Positions 43,302-52,821 are shown, counted from the stretch's first letter. The stretch is DNA of 58,162 nt from Roseomonas sp. CECT 9278 (GCF_918698155.1 NZ_CAKKLX010000030.1:1-58162); one strand, 5' to 3'. Notes: generated by a model from the letters alone, not told the origin. Made by a program: numbers and translations.

Positions 43302-43772
43302 GTGAACGCGATCGATTTTTCTCCCCTGTTCCGCACCGCCATCGGCTTCGATCGGCTTGCCCGCCTGATGGACAATGCGCGCGCGCTGCCGGAAGCCAAC
43401 GGCTACCCGCCCTACAACATCGAGAAGACCGGTGAGGAAAGCTACGTCCTGACCATGGCCGTGGCCGGCTTCTCCGAGGCAGACATCGACATCACCACGC
43501 AGGAGAACACGCTGACCATCGCCGGCCGGCCGCAGCCGCAGCCCGAGGATGGCCGCAGCTTCCTCCATCGCGGCATCGCCGGTCGCGCCTTCGAGCGCCG
43601 CTTCGTCCTCGCCGACCACATCGTGGTGCAGGGCGCCGAGCTGGCGAACGGCCTGCTGCACGTGGCGCTGAAGCGCGTGGTGCCCGAGGCGCTGAAGCCC
43701 CGCCGCATCCAGGTGCAGGGCAGCCGCCCCGCCATCACCGGCGAGGCCGCGCCGCAAGCCCAGGCGGCCTGA
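43302..43772 (+). CDS. Small heat-shock protein Hsp20 (IbpA-like)
   Basis: A 156-residue ATP-independent holdase. An alpha-crystallin domain spans about 37-130 (PPYNIEKTGEESYVLTMAVAG, then the FERRFVLADH strand and GLLHVALKR). The N-terminus MNAIDFSPLFRTAIGFDRL is that of alphaproteobacterial IbpA. It starts with GTG, 6 nt after a perfect AGGAGG (43290-43295). I see no convincing sigma-32 promoter. A very strong hairpin follows. Confidence 0.93.
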   Translation: MNAIDFSPLFRTAIGFDRLARLMDNARALPEANGYPPYNIEKTGEESYVLTMAVAGFSEADIDITTQENTLTIAGRPQPQPEDGRSFLHRGIAGRAFERRFVLADHIVVQGAELANGLLHVALKRVVPEALKPRRIQVQGSRPAITGEAAPQAQAA

Positions 43773-43825
43773 CGCTCGGCACGCCGCCCTGCTCGCCCCT
43801 TGCCCGGGGCGGGGTGCCTTGAGAC

Positions 43826-43858
43826 CGAACGCCGCGCGCGACCAGCGCGCGGCGTTCG
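43826..43858 (+). terminator. Strong hairpin after the Hsp20 gene
   Basis: Perfect 14-bp stem CGAACGCCGCGCGC / GCGCGCGGCGTTCG with loop GACCA, about 54 bp after the Hsp20 stop and 70 bp before the DUF2200 start. No long T-run follows. Confidence 0.7.
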
Positions 43859-43927
43859 TGTGGGCGGCGCGGGCTTGTGCTGCGCGCGACCCTGGCTGAC
43901 GCTGCGCCCGTCAGCACCGGGGGGCGC

Positions 43928-44278
43928 ATGACCAGACAACCGCTTGCCGCGATGAGCCTCGCGCGCGTCTATCCGCTCTATCTCGCCAAGGTCGAGCGCA
44001 AGGGCCGCAGCAGGGCGGAGCTCGATGAGATCATTCGCTGGCTCACCGGCCATGGCCAGGCATCGCTGGAATCGGACCTCGCGACGGAACCCGACTTCGC
44101 CACCTTCTTTGCCCGCGCGCCGCGCATGAACCCCGCGCGGCAGCTCGTGACGGGCGTGGTCTGCGGCGTGCGCGTCGAGACCATCGAGGACCGCATGACG
44201 CGCGAGGTCCGCATCCTCGACAAGCTGGTGGACGAGCTCGCGAAGGGCAAGGCGATGGCAAAGATCCTGCGCGCCTGA
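43928..44278 (+). CDS. DUF2200 family protein
   Basis: A 116-residue protein of the DUF2200 family. Landmarks are ARVYPLYLAKVERKGRS, DEIIRWLTGHGQ, FFARAPRMNPA, TGVVCGVRVE and the terminal DELAKGKAMAKILR. The family is widespread but its role is unknown. The ATG at 43928 gives the usual length. It converges with selO, whose stop is 10 bp away. Confidence 0.9.
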   Translation: MTRQPLAAMSLARVYPLYLAKVERKGRSRAELDEIIRWLTGHGQASLESDLATEPDFATFFARAPRMNPARQLVTGVVCGVRVETIEDRMTREVRILDKLVDELAKGKAMAKILRA

Positions 44279-44287
44279 ACGCCCGCC

Positions 44288-45796
44288 TCACGTCCCGCAG
44301 AAGGTCGCCCGCACGCGCTGTTCCGGCCGCGGCGGCGCGGCGAAGCGTTCGCGCCCCGGCTGGTCTTCGAAGGGGCGCGCCAGCACCTCCAGCAGCGCCT
44401 CGAAGGGTGCCAGGTCGTCGTTCTGCACGGCGGCCGCCAGGGCTTCCTCGACCAGATGGTTGCGCGGGATGAAGGCCGGGTTCACCGCGCGCATCGCCGC
44501 TGCGCGCACCGCCGGCGAGACCCCGTCCGCCGCGATCCGCGCCTGCCACCCGGCCAGCCAGGCATCCGCCGCCGCCGGGTCGGCGAACAGCGCGCGAAAC
44601 CCCGCCGCATCACCCTGCGCCGCGTCGGCCAGGCGGCGGAAGGCCAGGGTGAAATCGGCCTCGTTCTCCGCCATGCGCGCCAGCAGGTCCTGGATCAGCG
44701 CCTCGTCGCCCGGCGCTTCGTCGCTGAGGCCGATCTTGGCCAGCAGCCCCGCCTTCCAGGCGGCGCCGAAGGCCGGCGAGAACCCCGCCAGCACCGCCTT
44801 CGCCTGCTCCACCGCCACGGCCTCGTCCGCGCCGATCAACGGCAGCAGCGCCTCGGCCAGCCGTGCGAGGTTCCAATGCGCGATCGCCGGCTGGTTCGCA
44901 TAGGCATAGCGGCCCTGGTGGTCGATCGAGCTGAACACGGTCTCGGGGTGATACGCATCCAGGAAGGCGCAGGGGCCGTAGTCGATGGTCTCGCCGCTGA
45001 TGGCGCAGTTATCGGTGTTCATCACGCCATGGATGAAGCCGACCAGCATCCAGCGCGCCACCAGCGCGGCCTGCCGCGCCACCACGCCCGCGAAGAAGGC
45101 GAGCGCGGGGTTCGCCGCATCGGCCGCCGCCGGGTCGTGCCGCGCGATGGCGTGGTCCAGCAGCGCACGTAGCGACCCCATGTCCCGCCGTGCGGCGAAA
45201 TACTGGAAGGTGCCGACGCGGATGTGGCTGGCGGCGATGCGCGTCAGCACCGCGCCGGGCAGCGCATCCTCGCGGAACACATGCTCGCCGGTCGCCACCG
45301 CCGCCAGCGCGCGCGTGGTGGGAATGCCCAGCGCCGCCATCGCCTCCGCGACGATGTATTCGCGCAGCACCGGGCCGAGCGCCGCCCGCCCATCCCCGCG
45401 GCGCGAGAACGGCGTCGGCCCCGATCCCTTCAGCTGGATGTCGCGGCGCAGCCCGGCGGGCGTCACCACCTCGCCCAGCAGGATGGCGCGCCCATCGCCG
45501 AGGCTCGGCGAGAAATGGCCGAACTGGTGCCCGGAATAGGCCTGCGCGATCGGCTCCGCCCCCTCCGGCACATGGTTCCCCGCCAGCATCGCCACGCCGG
45601 CCGGCGAGGCCAGCCAGGCAGCGTCCAGCCCGAGTTCGCCCGCCAGCCCCGTGTTCAGCCGCAGCAGCCGCGGCGCGCTGACCGGGGTGGGCGGCAGGCG
45701 GGCGAACAGCGCATCGGGCAGGCGGGCGTAGGAATTGTCGAAGGCCGGGCGGATGCCGGCTTCGGGGGGCGGGGCGGGCGGGGCGATGTCCGGCAT
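44288..45796 (-). CDS. selO: Protein adenylyltransferase SelO
   Basis: A 502-residue pseudokinase-fold AMPylase (YdiU/SelO) that transfers AMP from ATP to proteins and is linked to redox homeostasis. Conserved blocks: [62 protein letters not shown]. The C-terminus ends FCGT, with Cys at the position occupied by selenocysteine in some homologues. The ATG at 45796 was chosen because the conserved N-terminus follows within 15 residues. Confidence 0.95.
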   Translation of the reverse strand: MPDIAPPAPPPEAGIRPAFDNSYARLPDALFARLPPTPVSAPRLLRLNTGLAGELGLDAAWLASPAGVAMLAGNHVPEGAEPIAQAYSGHQFGHFSPSLGDGRAILLGEVVTPAGLRRDIQLKGSGPTPFSRRGDGRAALGPVLREYIVAEAMAALGIPTTRALAAVATGEHVFREDALPGAVLTRIAASHIRVGTFQYFAARRDMGSLRALLDHAIARHDPAAADAANPALAFFAGVVARQAALVARWMLVGFIHGVMNTDNCAISGETIDYGPCAFLDAYHPETVFSSIDHQGRYAYANQPAIAHWNLARLAEALLPLIGADEAVAVEQAKAVLAGFSPAFGAAWKAGLLAKIGLSDEAPGDEALIQDLLARMAENEADFTLAFRRLADAAQGDAAGFRALFADPAAADAWLAGWQARIAADGVSPAVRAAAMRAVNPAFIPRNHLVEEALAAAVQNDDLAPFEALLEVLARPFEDQPGRERFAAPPRPEQRVRATFCGT

Positions 45797-46120
45797 CCGG
45801 TCCAGATCGCGCCTGCGGCAGTCATGCGCAAGGGCCGCGGGCGCCCGCCCCGCGCCGGCGGGCGCGCGGCCATCTGGCGGCCCGGGCCGCGCGCGACCGC
45901 CATCGGCGTGCCAGCATCGGCCCAGCGTGGAGCCTCCGCGGTGTATCGCGTTGAAGGGCCGCGCACCGACCGCTTGCCGGCCCGCGCGCATTCGCGGCCT
46001 GGCGCGGGGCGACATTCTCCGCCCGCGACATGTTCGCCGGGCGGCGGGCCGGGATGCCCCCGCGGGCTGGCCGGGCGGCCTTGCGGACCCGAGCGCGCGA
46101 CGACATCCGCCCGCGGCGCG
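45797..46120. other. Gene-free stretch upstream of selO
   Basis: 324 bp of G+C-rich sequence holding the selO promoter region and the downstream end of the DUF1192 gene. Open frames exist on both strands but are low-complexity Arg/Ala/Pro frames with no ribosome site or family features. Confidence 0.5.
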
Positions 46121-46315
46121 TCAGCCTTTCCGGAAGAACGCCTCCGCCGCCGCCCGGTGATCCTCGCGCGCCGCGATCCCGGCCTCGGCGCGCGCGATCT
46201 CGGCCTGGAGTTGCGCGATGTAGTCGCGCAGCTGGCCCACATCCCAGCCGTCGAAGCGCGGCTTCTCCAGCACCTGGCGCTTGCGGGGCAACTCGTCCTG
46301 GTCCGGGCCGGTCAT
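46121..46315 (-). CDS. DUF1192 family small protein
   Basis: A 64-residue alphaproteobacterial DUF1192 protein. PRFDGWDVGQLRDYIAQLQAEIARAEAGI is its core, a short helix-rich, probably coiled-coil peptide; the C-terminus FFRKG is also typical. Function unknown. It is divergent from trcR with 111 bp between starts. Confidence 0.88.
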   Translation of the reverse strand: MTGPDQDELPRKRQVLEKPRFDGWDVGQLRDYIAQLQAEIARAEAGIAAREDHRAAAEAFFRKG

Positions 46316-46426
46316 AATGTCGCCTCCTTGTCGATCAGGGCTTTGACCCTGCCCTGCCGCGTCAGTATAGGGGGCCGCACATTGTCGCGGGGGTTCGCTC
46401 CTGCCCCGGCCACCCGAGGTCCGCCC

Positions 46427-46984
46427 ATGCCCCAGCCATTGATGCCGAAGGCCACCGCCGTGTGGCTGATCGACAAGACGTCCCTGTCCTTCGACCAGAT
46501 CGCCGATTTCGTCGGCATGCACCCGCTGGAAATCCAGGCCATCGCGGATGGCGAGGTGGCGCAGGGCATCGTGGGCTTCGACCCCGTGGCCACCGGGCAG
46601 CTCACGCGCGAGGAGATCGCGCGGTGCGAGGCCGACACGAATGCCCGCCTGGTGCTGCAGGAGAGCACCATCGTGCTGCCCAAGCAGCGCGCCAAGGGCG
46701 GCCGCTACACGCCGGTGTCCAAGCGCAACGACCGTCCGGACGGCATCGCCTTCCTGATGCGCAACTACCCGACGCTGCCCGATGCGGTGATCGCCAAACT
46801 GCTCGGCACCACCAAGGACACCATCGCCAAGGTGCGCGACAAGACCCACTGGAACAGCGCGAACATCAAGCCGCGCGACCCGGTGATCCTGGGCCTGTGC
46901 AGCCAGGGGGACCTGAATGCGGTGGTGGCGGCGATCGGCGGCGTGGCGCCGGCCGAACCGCTGCCGGCCGACGACGCGGCCTGA
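46427..46984 (+). CDS. trcR: Cell-cycle transcriptional regulator TrcR (DUF1013)
   Basis: A 185-residue DUF1013 protein, a family restricted largely to alphaproteobacteria and annotated as a transcriptional regulator. Landmarks: MPKATAVWLIDKTSLSFDQIADFVGMH, which looks like a helix-turn-helix, LPKQRAKGGRYTPVSKR, PDAVIAKLLGTTKDTI and the HWNSANIKPRDPV segment. Full length. It gives good support for the alphaproteobacterial assignment. Confidence 0.93.
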   Translation: MPQPLMPKATAVWLIDKTSLSFDQIADFVGMHPLEIQAIADGEVAQGIVGFDPVATGQLTREEIARCEADTNARLVLQESTIVLPKQRAKGGRYTPVSKRNDRPDGIAFLMRNYPTLPDAVIAKLLGTTKDTIAKVRDKTHWNSANIKPRDPVILGLCSQGDLNAVVAAIGGVAPAEPLPADDAA

Positions 46985-47196
46985 GCGAAGTCACGACGAT
47001 CGCTGCGCCGGCCCGCCCAAGCGTCCGGCGGCCGCATGCTGACGTGTCGCCCGCGGCGCCCGATGGGTTGCAGCGGCGGCATGGCGCGGGCGCAGCGCCG
47101 GTGCCGCGCCTCGGATGGCGCGATCCGAACCTCGGCGGCGCGCCAGGCCCGCCGGCCGCCCATCGGGGTTGCCGGCGTGCCGCGCGCCGGCGCCGG

Positions 47197-47373
47197 TCAG
47201 TGCCGCGTGGCGGCCCGCAGGCGCTCCATCTCCTCCTTGAGCTTCAGTTTTTCCCGCTTCAGCTTGGCCAGTTCCAGCCCATCGGGCTGCGGCCGGCGGT
47301 CTTCGTCCAGGATTCGGCGCTCAAGGGCGGCGTGGCGGTCCTCGAGGGAAGCGATCCGGGCATCAAGCGGCAT
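47197..47373 (-). CDS. DUF465/YdcH-like small coiled-coil protein
   Basis: A 58-residue protein on the minus strand, short but clear. It begins MPLDARIASLEDRHAALERR and continues with the DUF465 hallmark LKREKLKLKEEMERL, a basic heptad-type helix, ending in TRH. These small proteins are common in alphaproteobacteria; role unknown. It lies head-to-head with a second DUF465 gene 204 bp away. Confidence 0.88.
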   Translation of the reverse strand: MPLDARIASLEDRHAALERRILDEDRRPQPDGLELAKLKREKLKLKEEMERLRAATRH

Positions 47374-47430
47374 GAATGGCGCGTCCTATCCGCACTGGGG
47401 CCGCGGCCCTGAGGGCCGAGGCCAGGGTTC

Positions 47431-47450
47431 GGGGCCGGTGTCCCGGCCCC
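47431..47450. other. Hairpin between the divergent DUF465 genes
   Basis: GGGGCCGG-TGTC-CCGGCCCC, an 8-bp perfect stem, preceded by CGGCCC-TGA-GGGCCG around 47405-47419. Both lie in the 5' region shared by the two DUF465 genes. Function unknown. Confidence 0.4.
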
Positions 47451-47577
47451 CGGAAAACCGCGGGTGCGACGACCGGGAATGGCTGTCGCGCCCCGGCCAT
47501 GGCATGATAGGGGCGATGCCTGAACGAATGCATCCCACAACTTCGTTTCCACCACACTTGCCTCGGGGCCGACGGCC

Positions 47578-47778
47578 ATGATCGCCGACCGTGACGCCAT
47601 GCTGCGCCGCCTGCACGAACTGCGCAGCGAGCACCGCGACCTCGACACCGTCATCGCGCGCCTCGATGGGTCGGCCGTGGACCAGTTGCAGCTGCAGCGG
47701 CTGAAGAAACGCAAGCTGAAGCTGAAGGACGAGGTCGCCTGGCTGGAAGGGCGCCTGGTGCCCGACATCATCGCCTGA
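47578..47778 (+). CDS. DUF465/YdcH family protein
   Basis: A 66-residue DUF465 protein: RLHELRSEHRDLDTVIARL, then LQLQRLKKRKLKLKDEVAWLE. It is longer and more acidic at its N-terminus than the minus-strand paralogue, but shares the KRKLKLKDE core. Predicted coiled coil, cytosolic. It precedes the iscS-ferredoxin-tenA-mnmA run by 181 bp. Confidence 0.9.
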   Translation: MIADRDAMLRRLHELRSEHRDLDTVIARLDGSAVDQLQLQRLKKRKLKLKDEVAWLEGRLVPDIIA

Positions 47779-47959
47779 CCGGGCGCCCCGGCGGGGGCAT
47801 CGGGGCGCCGGTCCGCGCCGGCCGACCTGGGCACGCGCCGGGCGCCGCCGCCGCGCCATCCGGCGCTTGCGCTGCGCGCGCGGACACCCACACCCTGTCC
47901 AGCCCTGCATTTCCCGGGGGACAGACCAACGACCCGCTGCGCTCCCGCCGCAGGGGTTC

Positions 47960-49168
47960 ATGGACCATCTTTCCTGCATGACCGCGCCGCCCAACCGCCC
48001 GATCTACCTGGACAACCACGCCACCACGCCGGTCGACCCGCGCGTCCTCGCCGCCATGCGGCCCTGGTGGGAGGAGAATTTCGCCAATCCCGGCTCGGTC
48101 GAGCACGCGCTGGGCCGCGCCGCCGAGGAAGCAGTCGAGGAAGCCCGCGCCCACATCGCCGGCCTGATCGGCGCCGAGCCGCGCGAGATCGTGCTGACCT
48201 CCGGCGCGACCGAGGCGAACAACCTCGCCATCAAGGGCGCCGCCCGCTTCGCCGCCGCCAGCGGATCCGACCGCCGCCGCATCGTCACCCTCGCGACCGA
48301 GCACAAATGCGTCCTGGAATCCGCGAAGGCGCTGAAGGACGAAGGCTTCGAGCCGGTCATCCTGCCGGTCGACTCCAACGGCCTGGTCGACCCCGACACG
48401 CTGCGCGCCGCGGTCGATGACCGCACGCTGCTGGTCTGCGTCATGGCAGTGAACAACGAGACCGGCGTGATCCAGGACCTGGCCGCGATCGGCGCCATCG
48501 CGAAGGCCGCCGGCGCGCTGTTCCATACCGATGCCGCCCAGGCGGCCGGGCGCATCCCGCTGGACGTGGCCGCGATCCAGGCCGACCTGCTCTCCCTGTC
48601 GGCGCACAAGATCTACGGACCCAAGGGCATCGGTGCGCTCTATGTGCGGCGCCGGCCGCGGGTGCGGATCGCGCCGCTGCTCTCGGGCGGCGGGCAGGAA
48701 CGCGGGCTGCGGTCCGGCACGCTCCCCGCGCCGCTGGTGGTGGGCTTCGGCGAGGCGGCGCGGATCGCCGCCGGCGAAGGGATGCTCGATGCCGGGCGCA
48801 TCGCCGGCCAGCGCGACCGCTTCCTGGCCGCGCTGGCAGCCGCCGTGCCGGGCATCGAGATCAACGCGCCGGGCGCCCCGCGCGTGGCCGGCAATGCCAG
48901 TCTCGCCTTCCCCGGCGGGGTGTCGGCGCAGGACATCATGGCGGCGGCGCCGGGGCTGTGCGTGTCCACCGGTTCGGCCTGTTCCTCGGCCGAGGTCGAG
49001 CCCTCCTACGTGCTGCGCGCCATCGGGCTGGATGAGGCGCGGGCGCGCGCCACCTTGCGGATCGGCATCGGACGCTTTACCTCGCCCGCCGACGTGGACC
49101 GCGCTGCCGCCATGCTGGCACAGGCATGGTCCCGCGCGGTTTCCGGAACAACCAGGGCGGCGGAGTAG
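47960..49168 (+). CDS. iscS: Cysteine desulfurase IscS
   Basis: A 402-residue PLP-dependent cysteine desulfurase. Canonical motifs: [14 protein letters not shown] (16-29), PLP lysine K217 ([10 protein letters not shown]) and catalytic Cys C341 ([14 protein letters not shown]). It provides persulfide sulfur for Fe-S clusters and, with mnmA downstream, for tRNA thiolation. The start at 47960 has AGGGG just upstream; the next ATG at 47978 is an alternative. The ferredoxin gene follows after 2 bp. Confidence 0.95.
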   Translation: MDHLSCMTAPPNRPIYLDNHATTPVDPRVLAAMRPWWEENFANPGSVEHALGRAAEEAVEEARAHIAGLIGAEPREIVLTSGATEANNLAIKGAARFAAASGSDRRRIVTLATEHKCVLESAKALKDEGFEPVILPVDSNGLVDPDTLRAAVDDRTLLVCVMAVNNETGVIQDLAAIGAIAKAAGALFHTDAAQAAGRIPLDVAAIQADLLSLSAHKIYGPKGIGALYVRRRPRVRIAPLLSGGGQERGLRSGTLPAPLVVGFGEAARIAAGEGMLDAGRIAGQRDRFLAALAAAVPGIEINAPGAPRVAGNASLAFPGGVSAQDIMAAAPGLCVSTGSACSSAEVEPSYVLRAIGLDEARARATLRIGIGRFTSPADVDRAAAMLAQAWSRAVSGTTRAAE

Positions 49169-49170
49169 CA

Positions 49171-49500
49171 ATGCCGAAGATGGTCTTCATCCAGCGCGAC
49201 GGGACGCGCAAGGAAGTGGATGCGCCGCTCGGCCTGTCCGTGCTCGAGATCGCGCATCGCCATGGCGTCGACATCGAGGGCGCCTGCGAGGGCTCGCTCG
49301 CCTGCTCGACCTGCCATGTCATCGTCGACGCCACCTGGTTCGCGAAGCTGACCAAGCCGACCGAGGACGAGGAGGACATGCTCGACCTGGCCTTCGACCT
49401 GCAGGAGACCTCGCGCCTGGGCTGCCAGCTGATCATGACCGATGCGCTGGACGGCCTGACGGTGAAGCTGCCGGCCGGCAGCCGCAACGCCGGCGGCTGA
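49171..49500 (+). CDS. [2Fe-2S] ferredoxin, adrenodoxin type
   Basis: A 109-residue electron carrier with cluster ligands C39, C45, C48 and C85 ([13 protein letters not shown] and RLGCQL). The acidic [10 protein letters not shown] loop is as in Isc ferredoxins, which reduce sulfur during cluster assembly. It starts 2 bp after iscS, which supports an Isc function. The ATG at 49171 follows CGGAG; an upstream in-frame start lies inside iscS. Confidence 0.94.
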   Translation: MPKMVFIQRDGTRKEVDAPLGLSVLEIAHRHGVDIEGACEGSLACSTCHVIVDATWFAKLTKPTEDEEDMLDLAFDLQETSRLGCQLIMTDALDGLTVKLPAGSRNAGG

Positions 49501-49504
49501 GACC

Positions 49505-50233
49505 ATGGCCGCGCCGCGCTGGGACACCGATTTCGGCGCCGAGGGCGGGCTGTTCCGCCGGCTGCGCGCCGCCGCGGCGGGCGACTGGGCGGGCTACACG
49601 TGGCACCCCTTCGTGCAGGCGCTGTCGGCGGGGTCGCTGCCGCTGCCGGCCTTCCAGACTTATCTGGTGCAGGACTACCTGTTCCTGATCCACTTCGCCC
49701 GCGCCAAGGCGCTGGCGGTGGTCAAGGGCGAGAGCGTCGCCGCCATGCGCGACAAGGCCGCCGCGGTGCTGGCCATCCTGGATGAGACCAAGCTGCACCT
49801 GAAGTACTGCGCCGAATGGGGGCTGTCGGAAGCCGATGTGCTCGCCACGCCCGAGAGCGCGGAGACGGTTTCCTACACGCGCTGGGTGCTGGATCGCGGG
49901 CTGCATGGCGACATCCTGGACCTGGAGATCGCGCTGGTGCCCTGCACGGTCGGCTATGGGGAGGTCGCGCTGCGCATCCTGGCCGACCCGGCGCGCCAGG
50001 TGGCGGGGAACATCTACCAGTCCTGGATCAATACCTATGCCGCCGACGACTACCAGGCCATGGCGCGCGCCGCCGCGGCGCGGATCGACGCGCTGGGCGT
50101 GAGCCATGGCGGGGAGGCGCGCTTCGCCAAGCTGGCGGCGGATTTCGCCGAGGCCGCGCGGCTTGAGCAGCGGTTCTGGCAGCAGGGGCTGGATGCGGCG
50201 GGCGGCCTGCGTCCGGCCGGTCGCAGCGCATAG
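49505..50233 (+). CDS. tenA: TenA family protein (aminopyrimidine aminohydrolase)
   Basis: A 242-residue all-helical TenA protein, the thiamine-salvage hydrolase of aminopyrimidines. Residues corresponding to the B. subtilis active site are visible: D57 (QDYLF), C147 (PCTVGYGE) and E221 (LEQRFWQQGL). It starts 4 bp after the ferredoxin gene and ends 12 bp before mnmA. No other thiamine gene is in the window, so its link to this sulfur-transfer cluster is unclear; a non-thiamine role is possible. Confidence 0.9.
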   Translation: MAAPRWDTDFGAEGGLFRRLRAAAAGDWAGYTWHPFVQALSAGSLPLPAFQTYLVQDYLFLIHFARAKALAVVKGESVAAMRDKAAAVLAILDETKLHLKYCAEWGLSEADVLATPESAETVSYTRWVLDRGLHGDILDLEIALVPCTVGYGEVALRILADPARQVAGNIYQSWINTYAADDYQAMARAAAARIDALGVSHGGEARFAKLAADFAEAARLEQRFWQQGLDAAGGLRPAGRSA

Positions 50234-50245
50234 GGCGCGCGCGCC

Positions 50246-51349
50246 ATGCGGGTCCTGGTCGCGATGTCGGGCGGCGTCGATTCCTCCGTCGTCGCCGCCC
50301 TGCTGGCCGAGCAGGGCCACGAGGTCGTCGGCGCCACGCTCCAGCTGTATGACCACGGCGCCGCGGTGCAGAAGAAGGGGGCCTGCTGCGCGGGGCAGGA
50401 CATCCATGATGCGCGCGCCGTCGCCGACCGCCTCGGCATCGCGCACTACGTGCTGGACCGCGAGAAGGTCTTTGCGCGCGAGGTGATCGGCGACTTCGCC
50501 GACAGCTACGCGCGCGGCGAGACGCCGATCCCCTGCATCCGCTGCAACCAGACCGTGAAGTTCCGCGACCTGGTGGCGCTGGCCCGCGACCTGGGCTGCG
50601 AGGCGCTGGCCACCGGCCATTATGCGCGCCGCCTGGACGGGCCGGACGGCGCGGAACTGCATCGCGCGGCGGACCCCGCGCGCGACCAGTCCTACTTCCT
50701 GGCCGCCACCACGCGCGACCAACTGGCCCTGGCGCGCTTTCCGCTGGGCGACATGCCCGACAAGGCCGCGGTGCGCGCGCTGGCCGCGCGCTTCGGCCTG
50801 GCGGTGGCCGACAAGCCCGACAGCCAGGACATCTGCTTCGTGCCCGAGGGCCGCTACGATGCGCTGGTCGGCAAGCTGCGCCCGGATGCGCTGGCGCCGG
50901 GTGAAATCGCGACCGCCGATGGTCGCGTCGTCGGCGCGCATGACGGCATCGCGCGCTACACGGTGGGGCAGGGCAGGGGCCTGGGCCCTGCGTCCTGGGA
51001 TGGCGCGGACCGGCTGTATGTGGCCGGCGTGGACGCGCCGCGCCGGCGCATCATCGTGGCCCCGCGCGCGGCGCTGGAGACCGACCAGGCGGTGGCCGGC
51101 GAGATGAACTGGCTGATCGACCCGCCCGCGGCGCCGCTGCGCTGCACGGCCAAGCTGCGTGCGCGGGAGGTGCCGCGCGCCGCGACCGTGACCTGGGATG
51201 CGGCGACGGGCCTCGCGCGACTGGTGCTGGACGCGCCGGGAATCGTGGCACCCGGCCAGGCCTGCGTGCTGTATGATGGCGACCGCGTGCTGGGCGGTGG
51301 ATTCCTGCGTGCGCGGGGATCGGTTGACAGCGCGCGGCACGCGGCCTAA
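50246..51349 (+). CDS. mnmA: tRNA-specific 2-thiouridylase MnmA
   Basis: A 367-residue ATP-dependent enzyme that thiolates U34 of tRNA-Lys, -Glu and -Gln with sulfur from IscS. PP-loop MSGGVDSS (7-14), the catalytic cysteine pair C100 ([10 protein letters not shown]) and C197 ([10 protein letters not shown]), and the ATGHYAR block (122-128) are all present. iscS lies three genes upstream on the same strand. A tRNA gene follows 20 bp after the stop. Confidence 0.96.
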   Translation: MRVLVAMSGGVDSSVVAALLAEQGHEVVGATLQLYDHGAAVQKKGACCAGQDIHDARAVADRLGIAHYVLDREKVFAREVIGDFADSYARGETPIPCIRCNQTVKFRDLVALARDLGCEALATGHYARRLDGPDGAELHRAADPARDQSYFLAATTRDQLALARFPLGDMPDKAAVRALAARFGLAVADKPDSQDICFVPEGRYDALVGKLRPDALAPGEIATADGRVVGAHDGIARYTVGQGRGLGPASWDGADRLYVAGVDAPRRRIIVAPRAALETDQAVAGEMNWLIDPPAAPLRCTAKLRAREVPRAATVTWDAATGLARLVLDAPGIVAPGQACVLYDGDRVLGGGFLRARGSVDSARHAA

Positions 51350-51369
51350 CTCGCGGCCCTCGCGTGGAT

Positions 51370-51446
51370 GGCGGCGTAGCTCAGCTGGTTAGAGCACGGC
51401 ACTCATAATGCCGGGGTCAGCGGTTCAAGTCCGCTCGCCGCTACCA
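51370..51446 (+). tRNA. tRNA-Met (CAT)
   Basis: A 77-nt cloverleaf with encoded CCA. Acceptor GGCGGCG/CGCCGCT (G1-U72 wobble), D-arm GCTC...GAGC, anticodon stem CGGCA/TGCCG around loop CTCATAA (anticodon CAT), T-arm AGCGG-TTCAAGT-CCGCT, ending ACCA. The G-U first pair and overall sequence resemble the alphaproteobacterial elongator tRNA-Met rather than initiator or tRNA-Ile2, but CAT alone does not exclude the latter. Confidence 0.93.
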
Positions 51447-51466
51447 TCCGAAGCCCCGGGGGCCGC

Positions 51467-52126
51467 GTGATCTTCCACCGCCGCCGGCAGCCGCCCGACC
51501 TCCGCGATGCCCTGAATGCCGGTGATCGCCGAACGGCGTTGCAGCGCCTGCGTGTGCGGCTGCGCCTGCCGTGGTGGCTGCGCTGGCCGGCGGCGCTGGC
51601 TTTGGCGGGCTGTGCCGTGGCGATCGGCTGGCAGGCCGGGCTGATCCTCCCGGTCACACCCTTGCCGCGCGTCACCTACGGCATCCCGGAGGGAGCACCG
51701 GCGCCGGCGGCGCAGTTCACCGCGCGGGTCGGCGTGGTGGATGGGGACACGCTGTCGATGGGCGGCGAACGCCTGCGCATCCACGGCATCGATGCCCCCG
51801 AGATGGCGCAGATCTGCGACGGCCCGCGTGGCCGCTATCCCTGCGGCGAGGCGGCGCGCGCCGCCATGGCGGGCGTCGTGGGGCGTGGCGTGGTCGCCTG
51901 CCGGCAGCTCGACACCGACCAGTACCGCCGCCGAATCGTGCGCTGCCACGACGAGCAGGGCCGCGACATCGGTGCCGAACTCGTGCGGCAGGGCTGGGCG
52001 CTGGCCTTCACCCGCTACGCGACCGACTACGTCGCGCAGGAAGCGGCGGCGCGCGAGGCCCGGCGCGGCCTGTGGGACGGCCGGTTCGACGCGCCCTGGG
52101 ACTGGCGCGCGCGGCACCGCCCCTAG
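51467..52126 (+). CDS. Membrane-anchored thermonuclease (SNase-like) protein
   Basis: A 219-residue protein with one transmembrane helix (about 41-62) and an extracytoplasmic staphylococcal-nuclease-like domain. Active-site-type motifs VDGDT (91-95) and RIHGIDAPE (104-112) are present, then a Cys pair and RRIVRC strand, WALAFTRYATDYVAQEAAAREARRG-like helix. It starts with GTG, 20 bp after the tRNA. Expected to cleave nucleic acid outside the cytoplasm if calcium sites are intact; not tested. Confidence 0.88.
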   Translation: MIFHRRRQPPDLRDALNAGDRRTALQRLRVRLRLPWWLRWPAALALAGCAVAIGWQAGLILPVTPLPRVTYGIPEGAPAPAAQFTARVGVVDGDTLSMGGERLRIHGIDAPEMAQICDGPRGRYPCGEAARAAMAGVVGRGVVACRQLDTDQYRRRIVRCHDEQGRDIGAELVRQGWALAFTRYATDYVAQEAAAREARRGLWDGRFDAPWDWRARHRP

Positions 52127-52220
52127 CCGCGCCTCCCGTTACGGTTGCATATTCATATCGTCGTTCAACCGTTCGCACCTTGACGGGTCGTGCCCGCCCC
52201 GCCAATGCAGGCGCCAGGGC

Positions 52221-52243
52221 GGCCCCCGGTTCCTTCGGGGGCC
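52221..52243 (+). terminator. Hairpin between the nuclease and M23 genes
   Basis: GGCCCCCG-GTTCCTT-CGGGGGCC, 8-bp perfect stem, 94 bp after the nuclease stop and about 35 bp before the M23 start. It could terminate the first transcript or structure the leader of the second. Confidence 0.5.
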
Positions 52244-52277
52244 GAGGCTTCACGACACCAGAACGGAGACTTCCCGC

Positions 52278-52814
52278 ATGCGCCAGACGCGCCCGATGAC
52301 GCGCAGGACCGCCATGCCGCGCGCGATCGCCGGCCTTGCCCTGGCGGCCGCGCTGCTGCCGGGCGCGGTGGTCGCGGCGCCCTGCCCGGTCGGCATGCCG
52401 GTGGCGGGGGAATACTCCTCGGGCTTCGGGTATCGTGGGCGTGGCTTCCATCCCGGGGTGGACCTGCGCGCGCCGCATGGGGCGCCGGTGCGCGCGGCCG
52501 CCGGCGGCACGGTGGTCTTCACCGGGCGCTGGTACGCCTATGGCACCATCATCGACATCGAGCATCGCGACGGCAGCGTCGGGCGCTACGCGCATCTGTC
52601 GCGGGTCGCCGGCGATGTGCGGGTCGGCGCCCAGGTGCTGCCGGGCCAGTTGATCGGCGCGGTCGGGCGGACCGGGCGCACCACCGGGGCGCATCTGCAT
52701 GTCGAACTGCGCCGCTTCGGCCGGCCGGTCGATCCCTGGCCCTGGCTGACGCGCACGGCGTGCTCGGATGACGGGATGCAGGTCGCCGAGGGGGCCGCGG
52801 CCGCGCGTCGGTAG
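52278..52814 (+). CDS. M23 family metallopeptidase (LytM-type endopeptidase)
   Basis: A 178-residue exported protein. Signal peptide about 1-34 (AIAGLALAAALLPGAVVAA), then an M23 domain with zinc ligands H58 and D62 (HPGVDLRAPHGAP) and H141 (AHLHVEL), plus H106 (YAHLS). All four are kept, so it should be an active peptidoglycan cross-link hydrolase. The ATG at 52278 has GGAG about 10 nt upstream; ATGs at codons 7 and 13 are alternatives. It ends before a hairpin. Confidence 0.9.
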   Translation: MRQTRPMTRRTAMPRAIAGLALAAALLPGAVVAAPCPVGMPVAGEYSSGFGYRGRGFHPGVDLRAPHGAPVRAAAGGTVVFTGRWYAYGTIIDIEHRDGSVGRYAHLSRVAGDVRVGAQVLPGQLIGAVGRTGRTTGAHLHVELRRFGRPVDPWPWLTRTACSDDGMQVAEGAAAARR

Positions 52815-52821
52815 CGCATCA

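Noticed and set aside
51370..51446. tRNA-Met gene as the integration point of a mobile element
   Set aside because: No integrase, no partial tRNA copy downstream and no composition shift; the flanking genes look native.
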